Positions 17,354 to 26,800 of a stretch of 64,000 bases of DNA are shown piece by piece. Made by a program: the position numbers and the translations under genes. Source of the stretch: Streptomyces tanashiensis (lineage in GTDB: Bacteria > Actinomycetota > Actinomycetes > Streptomycetales > Streptomycetaceae); contig NZ_BMRZ01000016.1 of assembly GCF_014648895.1 (NCBI RefSeq), forward strand, positions 62,001 through 126,000, written 5' to 3'. A model generated the notes under the pieces. The model did no database searches. It saw only the letters and a program-made list of their open reading frames with translations, and had not been told where the DNA came from. Each line of letters opens with the position of its first letter. Position 1 is the stretch's first letter.

Positions 17354-18442
17354 ATGCTCGACATAAGACGACAGTCAGCGGAAGTAAGAGCTGGACTCGT
17401 CGGAACTGGTTTCATAGGGCAGGTCCACGCCCGAGCCGTCCGGCAAGCCGGTGCCAGGCTGGTGGGTGTCGCGGGCGCGAACCTGGACAGTGCTCTGGAA
17501 GGCGCCCGCATCCTGGGCGCGGAGAACGCATTCGAATCGGCCGATGAGCTGATCGAGTCGGGTCTCATCGACGTTCTGCACGTCTGCACCCCCAACCACC
17601 TGCACGCGCCCATCGCGCTCAAGGCGCTGGACGCCGGACTGGCCGTGGTCTGCGAGAAGCCGCTGGCCACCGACGCGTCCACCGCCGCGATGATGGCCGG
17701 CCGTGCCCGGGAGGCAGGTGTGGTCGCCGCGGTCCCCTTCGCCTACCGCTTCCACGCGATGGTCCGTGAGGCCAGGGCGCGGCTCGACGACCTCGGCCGG
17801 ATCAGTCTGATCCAGGGCAGTTACCTGCAGGACTGGCTGCTGAGGTCGACCGATGACAATTGGCGGGTGGACCCCAAGCAGGGTGGACCCGGCCGCACGA
17901 TCGGCGACATCGGCTCGCACTGGTTCGACCTGGTGGAGTTCGTGACCGGCGACCGGATCGCCAAGGTCTGCGCGCAGGCCTCCGTGGTCGTCGCCGACCG
18001 GTTGAGCGGACCGGCCCTCACCGAGGACCTCGCCACGGTCCACTTCGCCACCGCGACCGGCGCACTCGGTTCGGTCTCCCTCAGCCAGGTCGCCCCCGGC
18101 CGCAAGAACCGGTTGTTCCTGGAGGTCTCCGCGGCCTCCGGCAGCCTCGCCTTCGACCAGGAGGACCCCGAGCGTCTCTGGCTCGGCGGACGCAGCGGCT
18201 CCAGCACGCTGGTGCGCGACCCGATGACGCTCTCCAGGGCCGCCAAGCCCTACTCGCCGCTCCCGGCCGGCCACGCGCAGGGCTTCCACGACTGCTTCGA
18301 CGCGTTCGTCGCCGACGCCTACGCCGCGATCCAGGGTGAGGACCGTGACGGCCTGCCCACGTTCGAGGACGGTGCGCGTGCCGCTCACATCACCGACCAG
18401 ATCCTTCGGTCCGTCAGGGAGGGTGGGTGGGTCGCATGCTGA
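17354..18442 (+). CDS. Gfo/Idh/MocA-family oxidoreductase
   Basis: This 362-aa NAD(P)-dependent dehydrogenase has an N-terminal Rossmann fold (GLVGTGFIGQVHARA), the family CEKPLA motif near residue 97 and a C-terminal alpha/beta domain with GGPGRTIGDIGSHWFD. Members oxidise sugars, inositols or keto-glycosides. The frame opens at an ATG at 17342, but that codon lies inside the -10 box, so the second ATG at 17354 is preferred. It is the first gene of an operon with a ribose-type transporter, TIM-barrel isomerase and ThuA/dehydrogenase fusion. This recalls ThuA/ThuB keto-disaccharide pathways, where ThuB is of this family. Confidence 0.88.
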   Translation: MLDIRRQSAEVRAGLVGTGFIGQVHARAVRQAGARLVGVAGANLDSALEGARILGAENAFESADELIESGLIDVLHVCTPNHLHAPIALKALDAGLAVVCEKPLATDASTAAMMAGRAREAGVVAAVPFAYRFHAMVREARARLDDLGRISLIQGSYLQDWLLRSTDDNWRVDPKQGGPGRTIGDIGSHWFDLVEFVTGDRIAKVCAQASVVVADRLSGPALTEDLATVHFATATGALGSVSLSQVAPGRKNRLFLEVSAASGSLAFDQEDPERLWLGGRSGSSTLVRDPMTLSRAAKPYSPLPAGHAQGFHDCFDAFVADAYAAIQGEDRDGLPTFEDGARAAHITDQILRSVREGGWVAC

Positions 18443-19872
18443 GGATGACGGGCATAGGCAAGAGCTTCCCCGGTGCGCGGGTGCTGAGCGACGTCGATCT
18501 CGACGTCGCCGCGGGGGAGGTGCACGCCCTCATCGGCGAGAACGGCGCCGGGAAGTCCACCCTGATGAAGATCCTCGCCGGAGTGCACCGGCCCGACGAG
18601 GGCACCATCGAACTCCAGGGCAAGGCAGTGGAGTTCGGGCACCCGATCGACGCCCGGCGAGCCGGTGTATCGATCATCTACCAGGAGTTGACGCTTCTCC
18701 CCGAGCGGACCGTCGCCGAGAACGTCTTCCTCGGCCGGGAACCCGCGCGCCGCGGCCTGGTCGACCGGGAGGCCATGGAGAAGGCCACAGCCCTGCTGAT
18801 GGACGAACTCGGCGAGTTCTCCTTCGGCCCACGCGACCTGGTGGCCCGGCTGTCGGTCGCCCAGCAGCAGGTCGTCGAGATCGTCAAGGCGCTCTCGGTG
18901 GACGCCCGGATCGTCGTCATGGACGAGCCCACCGCGGCCCTCGCCGAGCACGAGGTCGAGCTGCTCTACCGGCTGGTGCGGCAGCTGAGCGAGCGCGGCA
19001 TCGCCGTCCTCTACATCTCGCACCGGCTCCGCGAGATATTCGAACTCGCTGACCGCGTCACCGTGTTGAAGGACGGCGCCAAGGTCGCCACCGTGCCGAT
19101 CGACCAGCTCACCACCGCCGACCTGGTCCGCATGATGGTCGGCCGTGATGTGACGGACTACTACCCGGCGCGCGCGACCCGCGAGGCCGGGGACGTACTG
19201 CTCAAGGTGAGCGGTGGTGGCAACGACCGGCTCGACGGCATCGACCTGGAACTGCGCGCCGGGGAGATCGTCGGGGTCGCCGGGCTCCAGGGCGCGGGCC
19301 GCACCGAACTGGCCAAGGCGCTCTTCGGCGCCGAGCCCTTCAGCCGGGGCGAGATGACCCCCAAGCGCCCGAGATCCGTGCAGGAGGGCATCGCCGCCGG
19401 CTTCGGCCTGGTCACGGAGGACCGTAAGTCCGAAGGACTGGCGCTGCACCAGTCGGTCCGCGACAACGCGCTGCTGGTGGCCCGGACCCGCGGGCAACGC
19501 TCCGGAGCGAAGGTGCTGGACCTCCTGAAGCGCGTCCGTCTCGCCCCGCCGAGCCCGGAGAAGGAGGTGCGTCTCCTCTCGGGCGGCAACCAGCAGAAGG
19601 TCGTGCTGGCCAAGTGGCTGACAGTGGCTCCGAAGGTGCTGCTGTTCGACGAACCCACCCGCGGTGTCGACGTCGGTGCGAAGGCCTCCATCCACGAGCT
19701 CGTCCGGGAGCTCGCCGAGGACGGCATGGCCGTCCTGATGATCTCCTCGGAGCTCCCCGAACTCATCGGCATGAGTGATCGCATCGTCGTCCTGCGCGAC
19801 GGCCGGATAGCCGGCCACCTGCCCGCAAACCCCTCGGAGGAAGCCGTGATGCACCTGGCGGCCGGATCATGA
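18427..19872 (+). CDS. Ribose/xylose-type ABC transporter ATP-binding protein (two ABC domains)
   Basis: This 481-aa ATPase carries two ABC cassettes, as in RbsA/XylG/MglA. The first has Walker A GENGAGKST, signature LSVAQQQ and Walker B IVVMDEPTAAL. The second has the degenerate GLQGAGRTEL usual in this group, signature LSGGNQQK and Walker B VLLFDEPTRGVD. The start is uncertain: GTG at 18427 has GGAGG 4 bases upstream, while ATG at 18436 has it 13 bases upstream. Either overlaps the end of the dehydrogenase gene, so the two are coupled. Two permeases and a binding protein follow. Confidence 0.93.
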   Translation: MGRMLRMTGIGKSFPGARVLSDVDLDVAAGEVHALIGENGAGKSTLMKILAGVHRPDEGTIELQGKAVEFGHPIDARRAGVSIIYQELTLLPERTVAENVFLGREPARRGLVDREAMEKATALLMDELGEFSFGPRDLVARLSVAQQQVVEIVKALSVDARIVVMDEPTAALAEHEVELLYRLVRQLSERGIAVLYISHRLREIFELADRVTVLKDGAKVATVPIDQLTTADLVRMMVGRDVTDYYPARATREAGDVLLKVSGGGNDRLDGIDLELRAGEIVGVAGLQGAGRTELAKALFGAEPFSRGEMTPKRPRSVQEGIAAGFGLVTEDRKSEGLALHQSVRDNALLVARTRGQRSGAKVLDLLKRVRLAPPSPEKEVRLLSGGNQQKVVLAKWLTVAPKVLLFDEPTRGVDVGAKASIHELVRELAEDGMAVLMISSELPELIGMSDRIVVLRDGRIAGHLPANPSEEAVMHLAAGS

Positions 19873-20858
19873 CCCAGCACATCGCAACGCTGTGGGCGAA
19901 GAGACCCACCCCGCGAGGCCTGGCCGTCGACAGCCCCGCCCGCCCCGTCTTCCTGGCCCTCGGCCTGATGCTGGTGGTCGGCTGGCTGCTCTTCACCATC
20001 GACGGCGGCCAGTTCTTCAGCCAGGCGAACATCGTCGGCATCCAGCAGCGGTCGGCAGCCCTCGGCATCGTCGCCGTCGGGCAGACCCTGGCCATCCTGG
20101 CCGGCTCGCTCGATCTGTCGGTCGCCTTCCTGATCAGCCTGAGTTCGCTCATCGCGGCCGAGACCATGGCCGAGTACGGAGTCCTCGCAGGGATCGGTGC
20201 CACCCTCGTCGTCAGCGCCGTGGTCGGCCTGGTGAACGGATTGGTCATCACCAGGCTGAAGGTGCACGCCTTCATCGCCACCTTGGGCGTCGCACTGATC
20301 ATCAAGGGCGTCCTGGAGAGCCGGTACGACGGGCCCGCCGGCCACGTCCCGGAGTCGTTCCAGAGGATCGGGTTCGACCGGATCGGCCCAGTGCCCGTCT
20401 CCGCCCTGCTCTGGCTCGCGATCGCGGTGGCGGCCTGGTTCCTGCTGAGCCGCACCACGCTCGGCTACCGGATCTTCGCCGTCGGCGGTGACCCCGAAGT
20501 CGCACGGCTGTCGGGGGTCCGGACCGACCGGGTCATCGTCACCACGCACGTCCTGTGCTCCCTCGCAGCCGGCGCGGCGGGACTGCTGCTGGCCGCCCGG
20601 CTCGGTGCCGGAGCCCCCACGGTGGGCACCGACGGCGGCTACGACCTGGAGTCCGTCGCCGCCGTCGTGCTCGGCGGAACCGCACTGGCGGGCGGCCGAG
20701 GCGGCGTCGCGGGCACGGTCGGGGGAGTCCTGCTGCTTGCGGTCCTCGACAGCAGCTTCAATCAGCTCGAGATCAACTCCTTTGCCAAGGACGTGGTACG
20801 CGGCGTCGTCCTCGTCGCGGCCCTGGCGGTCTACGCCCGCAGGAGGTACGCCCGATGA
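19869..20858 (+). CDS. Ribose-type ABC transporter permease (first)
   Basis: This 329-aa membrane protein has the BPD_transp_2 (RbsC/LivH) fold with about ten helices and the motif LAGSLDLSVAFLISLSSL. Its ATG overlaps the ATPase stop as ATGA. The conserved cytoplasmic segment GGDPEVARLSGVRTDRV is present. It is expected to pair with the next permease as a heterodimer. Confidence 0.92.
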   Translation: MTQHIATLWAKRPTPRGLAVDSPARPVFLALGLMLVVGWLLFTIDGGQFFSQANIVGIQQRSAALGIVAVGQTLAILAGSLDLSVAFLISLSSLIAAETMAEYGVLAGIGATLVVSAVVGLVNGLVITRLKVHAFIATLGVALIIKGVLESRYDGPAGHVPESFQRIGFDRIGPVPVSALLWLAIAVAAWFLLSRTTLGYRIFAVGGDPEVARLSGVRTDRVIVTTHVLCSLAAGAAGLLLAARLGAGAPTVGTDGGYDLESVAAVVLGGTALAGGRGGVAGTVGGVLLLAVLDSSFNQLEINSFAKDVVRGVVLVAALAVYARRRYAR

Positions 20859-21802
20859 GACGCAACCTGCCCATCTTCGGCGTGTTGACCGTCCTGCTCG
20901 TCGCGATCGCCATCGCCAACCCGTACTTCCTCGAACCGCAGGGATTCCTGGCCTTCGTCAAGCGGGCCGCACCCCTGGCGATCCTGGCCGCCGGCCAGTA
21001 CTTCGTCATCGTGTCAGGTGAGTTCGACCTCTCCGTCGGCTCGCTGGTCACCGCCGAGGTGGTGATCGCCGCACGGCTGGTCGATGGCGACCCGGGCGCG
21101 ACCTGGCCGGTGATCGCTCTGCTTCTCGCCTTCGGCGCGCTGGTCGGAGCGGTCAACGGACTGGTGACCACGCTGCTGCGGGTGCCGTCGTTCATCGTGA
21201 CCCTCGGCATGCTGCTGATCCTGTCCGGCGCCGTCTCGCTGTGGACGGACGGTTCCCCGCGCGGTGCGCTCAGCGAGCAGTTCCGTCAGTTCGGGCGGGG
21301 CACCATCGGGCCGGTGCCGTGGTCGGCGCTCATCCTCGGCGCAGTGGTGGCCTACGTGGTCTGGCTGATGAGGGCCGACTTCGGCCGAACCCTGGTCGCC
21401 ACCGGTGACAACCAGACTGCGGCAGCCCTGTCCGGCGTACGCGTCCACCGGGTCAAGACCATCGCCTTCGTCCTGTCCGGACTGTCCGCCGCGGTCTGCG
21501 CCATTCTGCTCGGAGGCTTCGCCGGGGTGTCGGCCCAGGTCGGCCAGGGCCTGGAGTTCCAGGTCATCACCGCCGTCGTGCTCGGCGGCGTGGTGCTCGG
21601 AGGCGGCCGCGGCTCGGTCGCCGCCGCCATCGCCGGAGCCTTCACCCTGCAAGCCCTCTTCACCCTGCTCAACCTGCACGGAATCTCCGGCGCACTGGAG
21701 TTCACCGTGCAGGGGCTCATTCTGATCGTTGCCGTCGCCCTCGGAACCCTCCAGCCCTCATGGCGCCCACGGCGCCGCAAGCCCCCCGCTCTCACCTCGT
21801 AA
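20855..21802 (+). CDS. Ribose-type ABC transporter permease (second)
   Basis: This 315-aa permease is paralogous to the preceding one, with VSGEFDLSVGSLVTAEVVIA and GDNQTAAALSGVRVHRVK. The ATG at 20855 overlaps the previous stop (ATGA) and has a perfect AGGAGG at 20841-20846, so the open frame reaching back to 20555 is ignored. Confidence 0.92.
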   Translation: MRRNLPIFGVLTVLLVAIAIANPYFLEPQGFLAFVKRAAPLAILAAGQYFVIVSGEFDLSVGSLVTAEVVIAARLVDGDPGATWPVIALLLAFGALVGAVNGLVTTLLRVPSFIVTLGMLLILSGAVSLWTDGSPRGALSEQFRQFGRGTIGPVPWSALILGAVVAYVVWLMRADFGRTLVATGDNQTAAALSGVRVHRVKTIAFVLSGLSAAVCAILLGGFAGVSAQVGQGLEFQVITAVVLGGVVLGGGRGSVAAAIAGAFTLQALFTLLNLHGISGALEFTVQGLILIVAVALGTLQPSWRPRRRKPPALTS

Positions 21803-21814
21803 GGAACCACCATC

Positions 21815-23014
21815 GTGCCGCTCGACCGCAGATACGTTCTCGCCGCCGCCGCGCTCGCCACGCTGCTCCCGCTCAGCGCCTGCACCACCGACAAGCCCGA
21901 CAGCGCCTCCTCGCCGAGGTCCTCCGCCGGGACGAAGAAGAACACCGGCGACCAGTCGAAGTTCTTCGTCCAGGCCGACTACGACGCCCAGCTCGCGATG
22001 CGCTCCAAGACGGCGACCGGTCCCGCGGAGAAGCCGTGGGAGCAGGCCATCGACCCGCAGATGGTCGACACCGCGCGATACAAGAAGGCCGGCCCGTACC
22101 ACCTGTGCTTCTCCAATGCGGCGACCAACAACCCCTGGCGACAGGTCGGCTGGAAGACCATGCAGGCCGAGGTCGCCACCCATCCGGAGATCAAGGAGTT
22201 CACCGTCCTGGACGCCGAGGGCAAGGACGACAAGCAGATCTCCGACATCGCCGAGCTTCAGGCCAAGGGCTGCGACGCGCTCATCGTCTCGCCCAACACG
22301 ACCACCACTCTCACCCCCGCCGTCAAGGCCGCGTGCGGGAAGGTCCCGGTCATCGTGTTCGACCGTGGCGTCCAGGCAGACTGTCCGGTCACCTTCATCA
22401 AGCCGATCGGCGGCTACGCCTTCGGCGCTGAGGGCGCCGAGTTCCTCAAGCAGAAGGTCAAGCCCAAGGGCAAGATCCTCGCGCTGCGCATCCTGCCCGG
22501 CGTGGACGTCCTGGAGACCCGCTGGTCGGCCGCCAAGATCGCGTTCGACAACAGCGAACTCGACGTCGTGGGAGTCGAGTTCACCGAGGGAGACGCGGCC
22601 AAGACCAAGAGCATCGTCACCAACTACATCCAGCGTCACGGCAAGATCGACGGCGTCTGGATGGACGCCGGGGCCACCGCCGTCGCCGCCGCCGAGGCCT
22701 TCGAGGACGCCGGCCAGCCCGTCCCGCCGATCAACGGCGAGGACCAGCAGGACTTCCTGCAGAAGTGGAAGGACGCGAAGCTGACCGCGATCGCGCCGAC
22801 CTACCCGACCTACCAGTGGCGCACCCCGATCATCGCCGCTCTGAAGGTCCTGGGCGGCGAGAGCGTGCCCAAGGTCTGGAACCTGCCCCAGCCCACCATC
22901 ACCCAGGACAACCTGGACAGCTACCTGAAGCCGGGCATGCCGCCGCTCCACTACGCGCTCTGCGGCTGTGAGGACATGGCCGGCTACCCGCAGAACTGGG
23001 GAGGCAAGAAGTAG
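21815..23014 (+). CDS. Sugar-binding lipoprotein of the ribose-type ABC transporter
   Basis: This 399-aa binding protein has a signal peptide with lipobox LSAC (Cys near residue 23) and a periplasmic-binding-protein fold of the RbsB class (CFSNAATNNPWRQ, ALIVSPNTTTTLTPAV, VIVFDRGVQADCPV, INGEDQQDFL). The GTG at 21815 has AAGGA upstream. The ligand is unknown. The protein is longer than classical RbsB, with an extra segment before the first lobe, as in many actinobacterial sugar-binding lipoproteins. Confidence 0.9.
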   Translation: MPLDRRYVLAAAALATLLPLSACTTDKPDSASSPRSSAGTKKNTGDQSKFFVQADYDAQLAMRSKTATGPAEKPWEQAIDPQMVDTARYKKAGPYHLCFSNAATNNPWRQVGWKTMQAEVATHPEIKEFTVLDAEGKDDKQISDIAELQAKGCDALIVSPNTTTTLTPAVKAACGKVPVIVFDRGVQADCPVTFIKPIGGYAFGAEGAEFLKQKVKPKGKILALRILPGVDVLETRWSAAKIAFDNSELDVVGVEFTEGDAAKTKSIVTNYIQRHGKIDGVWMDAGATAVAAAEAFEDAGQPVPPINGEDQQDFLQKWKDAKLTAIAPTYPTYQWRTPIIAALKVLGGESVPKVWNLPQPTITQDNLDSYLKPGMPPLHYALCGCEDMAGYPQNWGGKK

Positions 23015-23848
23015 ATGCTCCCGATCGGCGTGAACACCTGGGTCTGGACCTCGCCCCTCACGGATGCTTCACTCGCTCGACTCGCGCCACACGTGGCGCG
23101 GATGGGGTTCGACGTGATCGAACTCCCGGTGGAGCAGCCGGGCCAGTGGGACCCGCACGCGGCCGCCGAACTGTTGCGGGGACTCGGCCTGGCCGCCTCC
23201 GTCGTGCTCGTCATGCCACACGGCCGGGAACTGGTCGCCGCCTCGCCCGAGACCATCCGCGACACCCAGGAGTACCTGCGGCACTGCGTCGACGTGGCGG
23301 CCGTCGTCGGCGCCCCGGCGATCAGCGGGCCCGCGTACACCTCGGTGGGCCGCACCTGGCAGCTGGACCCCGGCGAACGCAAGTCCGCATACCAGGAGTT
23401 GAGGGAGAACCTCAAGCCGGTCCTGGACCATGCCGCACGGCGCGGGGTGAGGATCGGCGTCGAGCCGCTCAACCGCTATGAGACCAGCCTGATCAACACC
23501 GTTGAACAGGCGTTGGATGCACTACCCGTCGAGTGCGGCCTCGCTCTCGACACATACCACCTCAACATTGAAGAAAGGAGCCCCGACCGGGCCGTTCGCG
23601 CCGCAGGGGAGCGGATCGTCCACCTCCAGGTCTGCGGCACCGACCGCGGTACCCCCGGAGGCGACCACTTCGACTGGCCTGGTTTCACCGCGGCAGTCCA
23701 CGACATCGGCTACGCCGGCCCGCTGGTCATCGAGTCATTCACCCCCGACAACACGACGATCGCCACCGCGGCGTCCATCTGGCGCCCGCTGGCTTCGAGT
23801 CCGGACGCGCTCGCCGCGGACGGCCTCGCCTTCCTGAAATCGCTCTGA
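23015..23848 (+). CDS. TIM-barrel sugar isomerase/epimerase (AP-endonuclease 2 family)
   Basis: This 277-aa protein belongs to the xylose-isomerase-like TIM-barrel superfamily. Metal-ligand-like positions are seen in RIGVEPLNRYE (Glu), LALDTYHLNIEE (Asp, His), HLQVCGTDRGTPG and LVIESFTPDN (Glu). Members act as ketose 3-epimerases, inosose isomerases or keto-glycoside-processing enzymes. It begins directly after the TAG of the binding-protein gene with no spacer, so co-translation is likely. With the dehydrogenase and the ThuA fusion it suggests a keto-sugar route, but the substrate cannot be read from sequence. Confidence 0.85.
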   Translation: MLPIGVNTWVWTSPLTDASLARLAPHVARMGFDVIELPVEQPGQWDPHAAAELLRGLGLAASVVLVMPHGRELVAASPETIRDTQEYLRHCVDVAAVVGAPAISGPAYTSVGRTWQLDPGERKSAYQELRENLKPVLDHAARRGVRIGVEPLNRYETSLINTVEQALDALPVECGLALDTYHLNIEERSPDRAVRAAGERIVHLQVCGTDRGTPGGDHFDWPGFTAAVHDIGYAGPLVIESFTPDNTTIATAASIWRPLASSPDALAADGLAFLKSL

Positions 23849-23891
23849 GCACTGATCCACCCCCGTTACCCCCTCCATCGGGAGATTTCTG

Positions 23892-26800
23892 GTGCAACGA
23901 ACCCGACTGAAGCGCGCCCTGACCGCGCTCAGTGCCCCCCTCCTCGCCCTGGCCGTGGTCCAGGCGCCGCCCGCACAGGCCGCCACGCCGGACTTCAAGG
24001 TCCTGGTGTTCACCGAGACCGCCGCTGGTGCCTACCGGCACGGCTCCATCGACGCCGCCGTCGAGATGTTCAAGCAGCTCGGCACCGACAACAACTTCCA
24101 GGTCGACCAGAGCGCGGATTCGGCGATCTTCGCCTCGTCGAACCTGAACAGCTATCAAGCAATCGTCATGCTCCAGACCTCCGGGATGGTCTGGGACACC
24201 GACGCCCAACGCCAGGGCATGCAGAACTTCGTGCGCAGCGGCCGCGGCGTCGTGGCGGTCCACAACGCGGTCGACATGAACATCGAGTCCCAGTTCCCCT
24301 GGTGGGACCAGACCGTCATGGGCGGCGCCCACATGACGCAGCACTCGGCGATCCTCCCCGGCACCGCCAAGGTCGCCGACCAGGCGCACCCCTCGACCAA
24401 GGGGCTGCCGAGCCGCTGGCCACGCACCGAGGAGTGGTACAACTTCGACAAGAACGCACGCGGCGACGTGCACGTGCTGGTCACCGCGGACGAGACCACC
24501 TACGACGCCGGCCCCAACAAGATGGGCGCGGACCATCCCATCTCCTGGTGTCGCAGTGCCGAGGGGGGCAAGGTCTGGGCCACCGCCATGGGCCACCAGG
24601 CCTCCGCGTACTCCGAGCCGCTGTTCAAGCAGCACCTCCTGGGCGGCCTGAAGTGGGCGGCGGGCAACGCACCCGGTGACTGCGGTGGCGGCGTCACCCA
24701 GCGCTACCAGAAGGTGACCCTGGACGGAGCGCCCGACCAGCCCATGCAGCTGGACGTGGCCCCCGACGGCAAGGTCTTCTACATGTCCCGTTCCGGGAAG
24801 GTCAACGTCATCCACACCCACGGCGGTGCATCGGAGACGCACCTCGCGGGCAAGCTGAACGTCTACGACGGTGGCGAGGACGGCGGCATCGGTCTGGTGC
24901 TCGACCCCGCCTTCGCCACGAACCGCTGGATATACGTCGACTACTCACCCGCCGGCACTGCCGAGATCAACCGCGTCTCCCGCTTCACGGTCAAGGCGGA
25001 CGACACCCTCGACATGGCGAGCGAGAAGAAGATCATCGAGGTCCCGGCCTATCGCGGTGCCGACGAACCCGGTCACACGGGCGGCAACCTCGCCTTCGGG
25101 CCCGGCGGAAACCTCTACATCGGTGTCGGCGACGACACCAACCCGTTCGCCTCCGACGGCTTCACCCCGATCGACGAGCGGCCGGGCCGGGAGAGGTTCG
25201 ACGCCCAGCGCTCCTCGGCCAACACCAACGACCTGCGTGGCAAGATTCTGCGCATCAAGCCCCAAGCGGACGGCACTTACACGATTCCCGCGGGCAACAT
25301 GTTCGCCCCGGGCACCGCGAAGACCAAGCCCGAGATCTACGCCATGGGCTTCCGCAACAGCTTCCGCTTCTCGGTCGACAAGAACACCGGGTGGATCGCG
25401 GCCGGCGACTACGGGCCCGACTCGCACGCGGCCAACGCCAACCGCGGCCCCGAAGGCACGGTCGAGTGGAACCTGATCAAGGAACCGGGCTTCTACGGCT
25501 GGCCGTACTGCACCGGTAACAACACACCGTACAACGACTACGACTTCGCCAACCCGACCCCAGTCCTGCCGAAGTTCGACTGCGCCGCACCGGTGAACAA
25601 CTCGCCCAACAACACCGGGCTGACCACCCTGCCGGCGGCCAAGCCCGCGACGGTCTGGTACAACTACCACGCCTCCGCAGAGTTCCCCGAGATCGACCTC
25701 GCCGGCGGCGCCGCCCCGATGGCCGGTCCGTTCTACCACTACGACGCGGCGAGCACCTCCGAGCGGAAGTTCCCGGCGTACTTCGACAAGACGCCGTTCT
25801 TCTACGACTGGACCCGCGACTTCGTCAAGGAGATGCGGCTGGACTCCGCCGGCAGCCTCCTGAAGATCAACCCCTTCGCCGCACAGCTCAACGCGCACGC
25901 CCTGATCGACATGAAGTTCGGCCCGGACGGCGCGATGTACGTCGCCGAGTGGGGCGAGGGCTACGGCCACGCGAACACGGACGACGGCATCTACCGGATC
26001 GACTACGTGGCCGGCAACCGGGCGCCGCTAGCCAAGGCGGTCGGCAGTCCCGACTCCGGCCAGGCCCCGCTGAACACCACCTTCTCCGCCGAAGGGTCCA
26101 GCGACCCCGACGGTGACGCCATCACCTACAAGTGGGACTTCGGTGACGGCACCACCGGCGTCGGCGTCAAGCCGTCCCACAGCTACACGGCCAACGGTAC
26201 CTACACCGCCCGCCTGACGGTCACCGACCCGGGTGGCAAGACGGGCACCGCCAACGTGACCGTCACCGTCGGCAACGCCCGCCCGAAGGTCACGCTGAAC
26301 ACCCCGGTGAACGGCGGCTTCCTCTCCTTGGGTGACACCATCAGCTACACGGTGAACGTGGTGGATCCCGAGGACGGCACCATCGACTGTTCGAAGGTCA
26401 AGGTGACCGCCGCCCTCGGCCACGACAGCCACAGCCACGACACCGGCCAGTACACCGGCTGTTCGGGGACGATCCAGACCAGCGCGTCCGGACATGACGC
26501 GGACGCCAACACCTACTTCGTGCTCTCGGCCGACTACACCGACCGGGGCGGGTTGACCGGCACCACCAGTGCCACCCTGCAGCCCAAGAAGAAGCAGGCC
26601 GAGTACTTCACCGGCCAGTCCGGCATCCGAGTCGTCGAGGCCGCTGCTGCCGAAGGCGGGAAGCGCATCGGCTCCATAGCCACCAACGACTGGATCTCCT
26701 TCGCACCGATGAACATGTCCGGGCTGGACTCGGTGTCCTTCCGGACCTCGGCCCCGACAGGCGGCAGCGGCACGGTCGAACTGCGCGCCGACTCCCCGAC

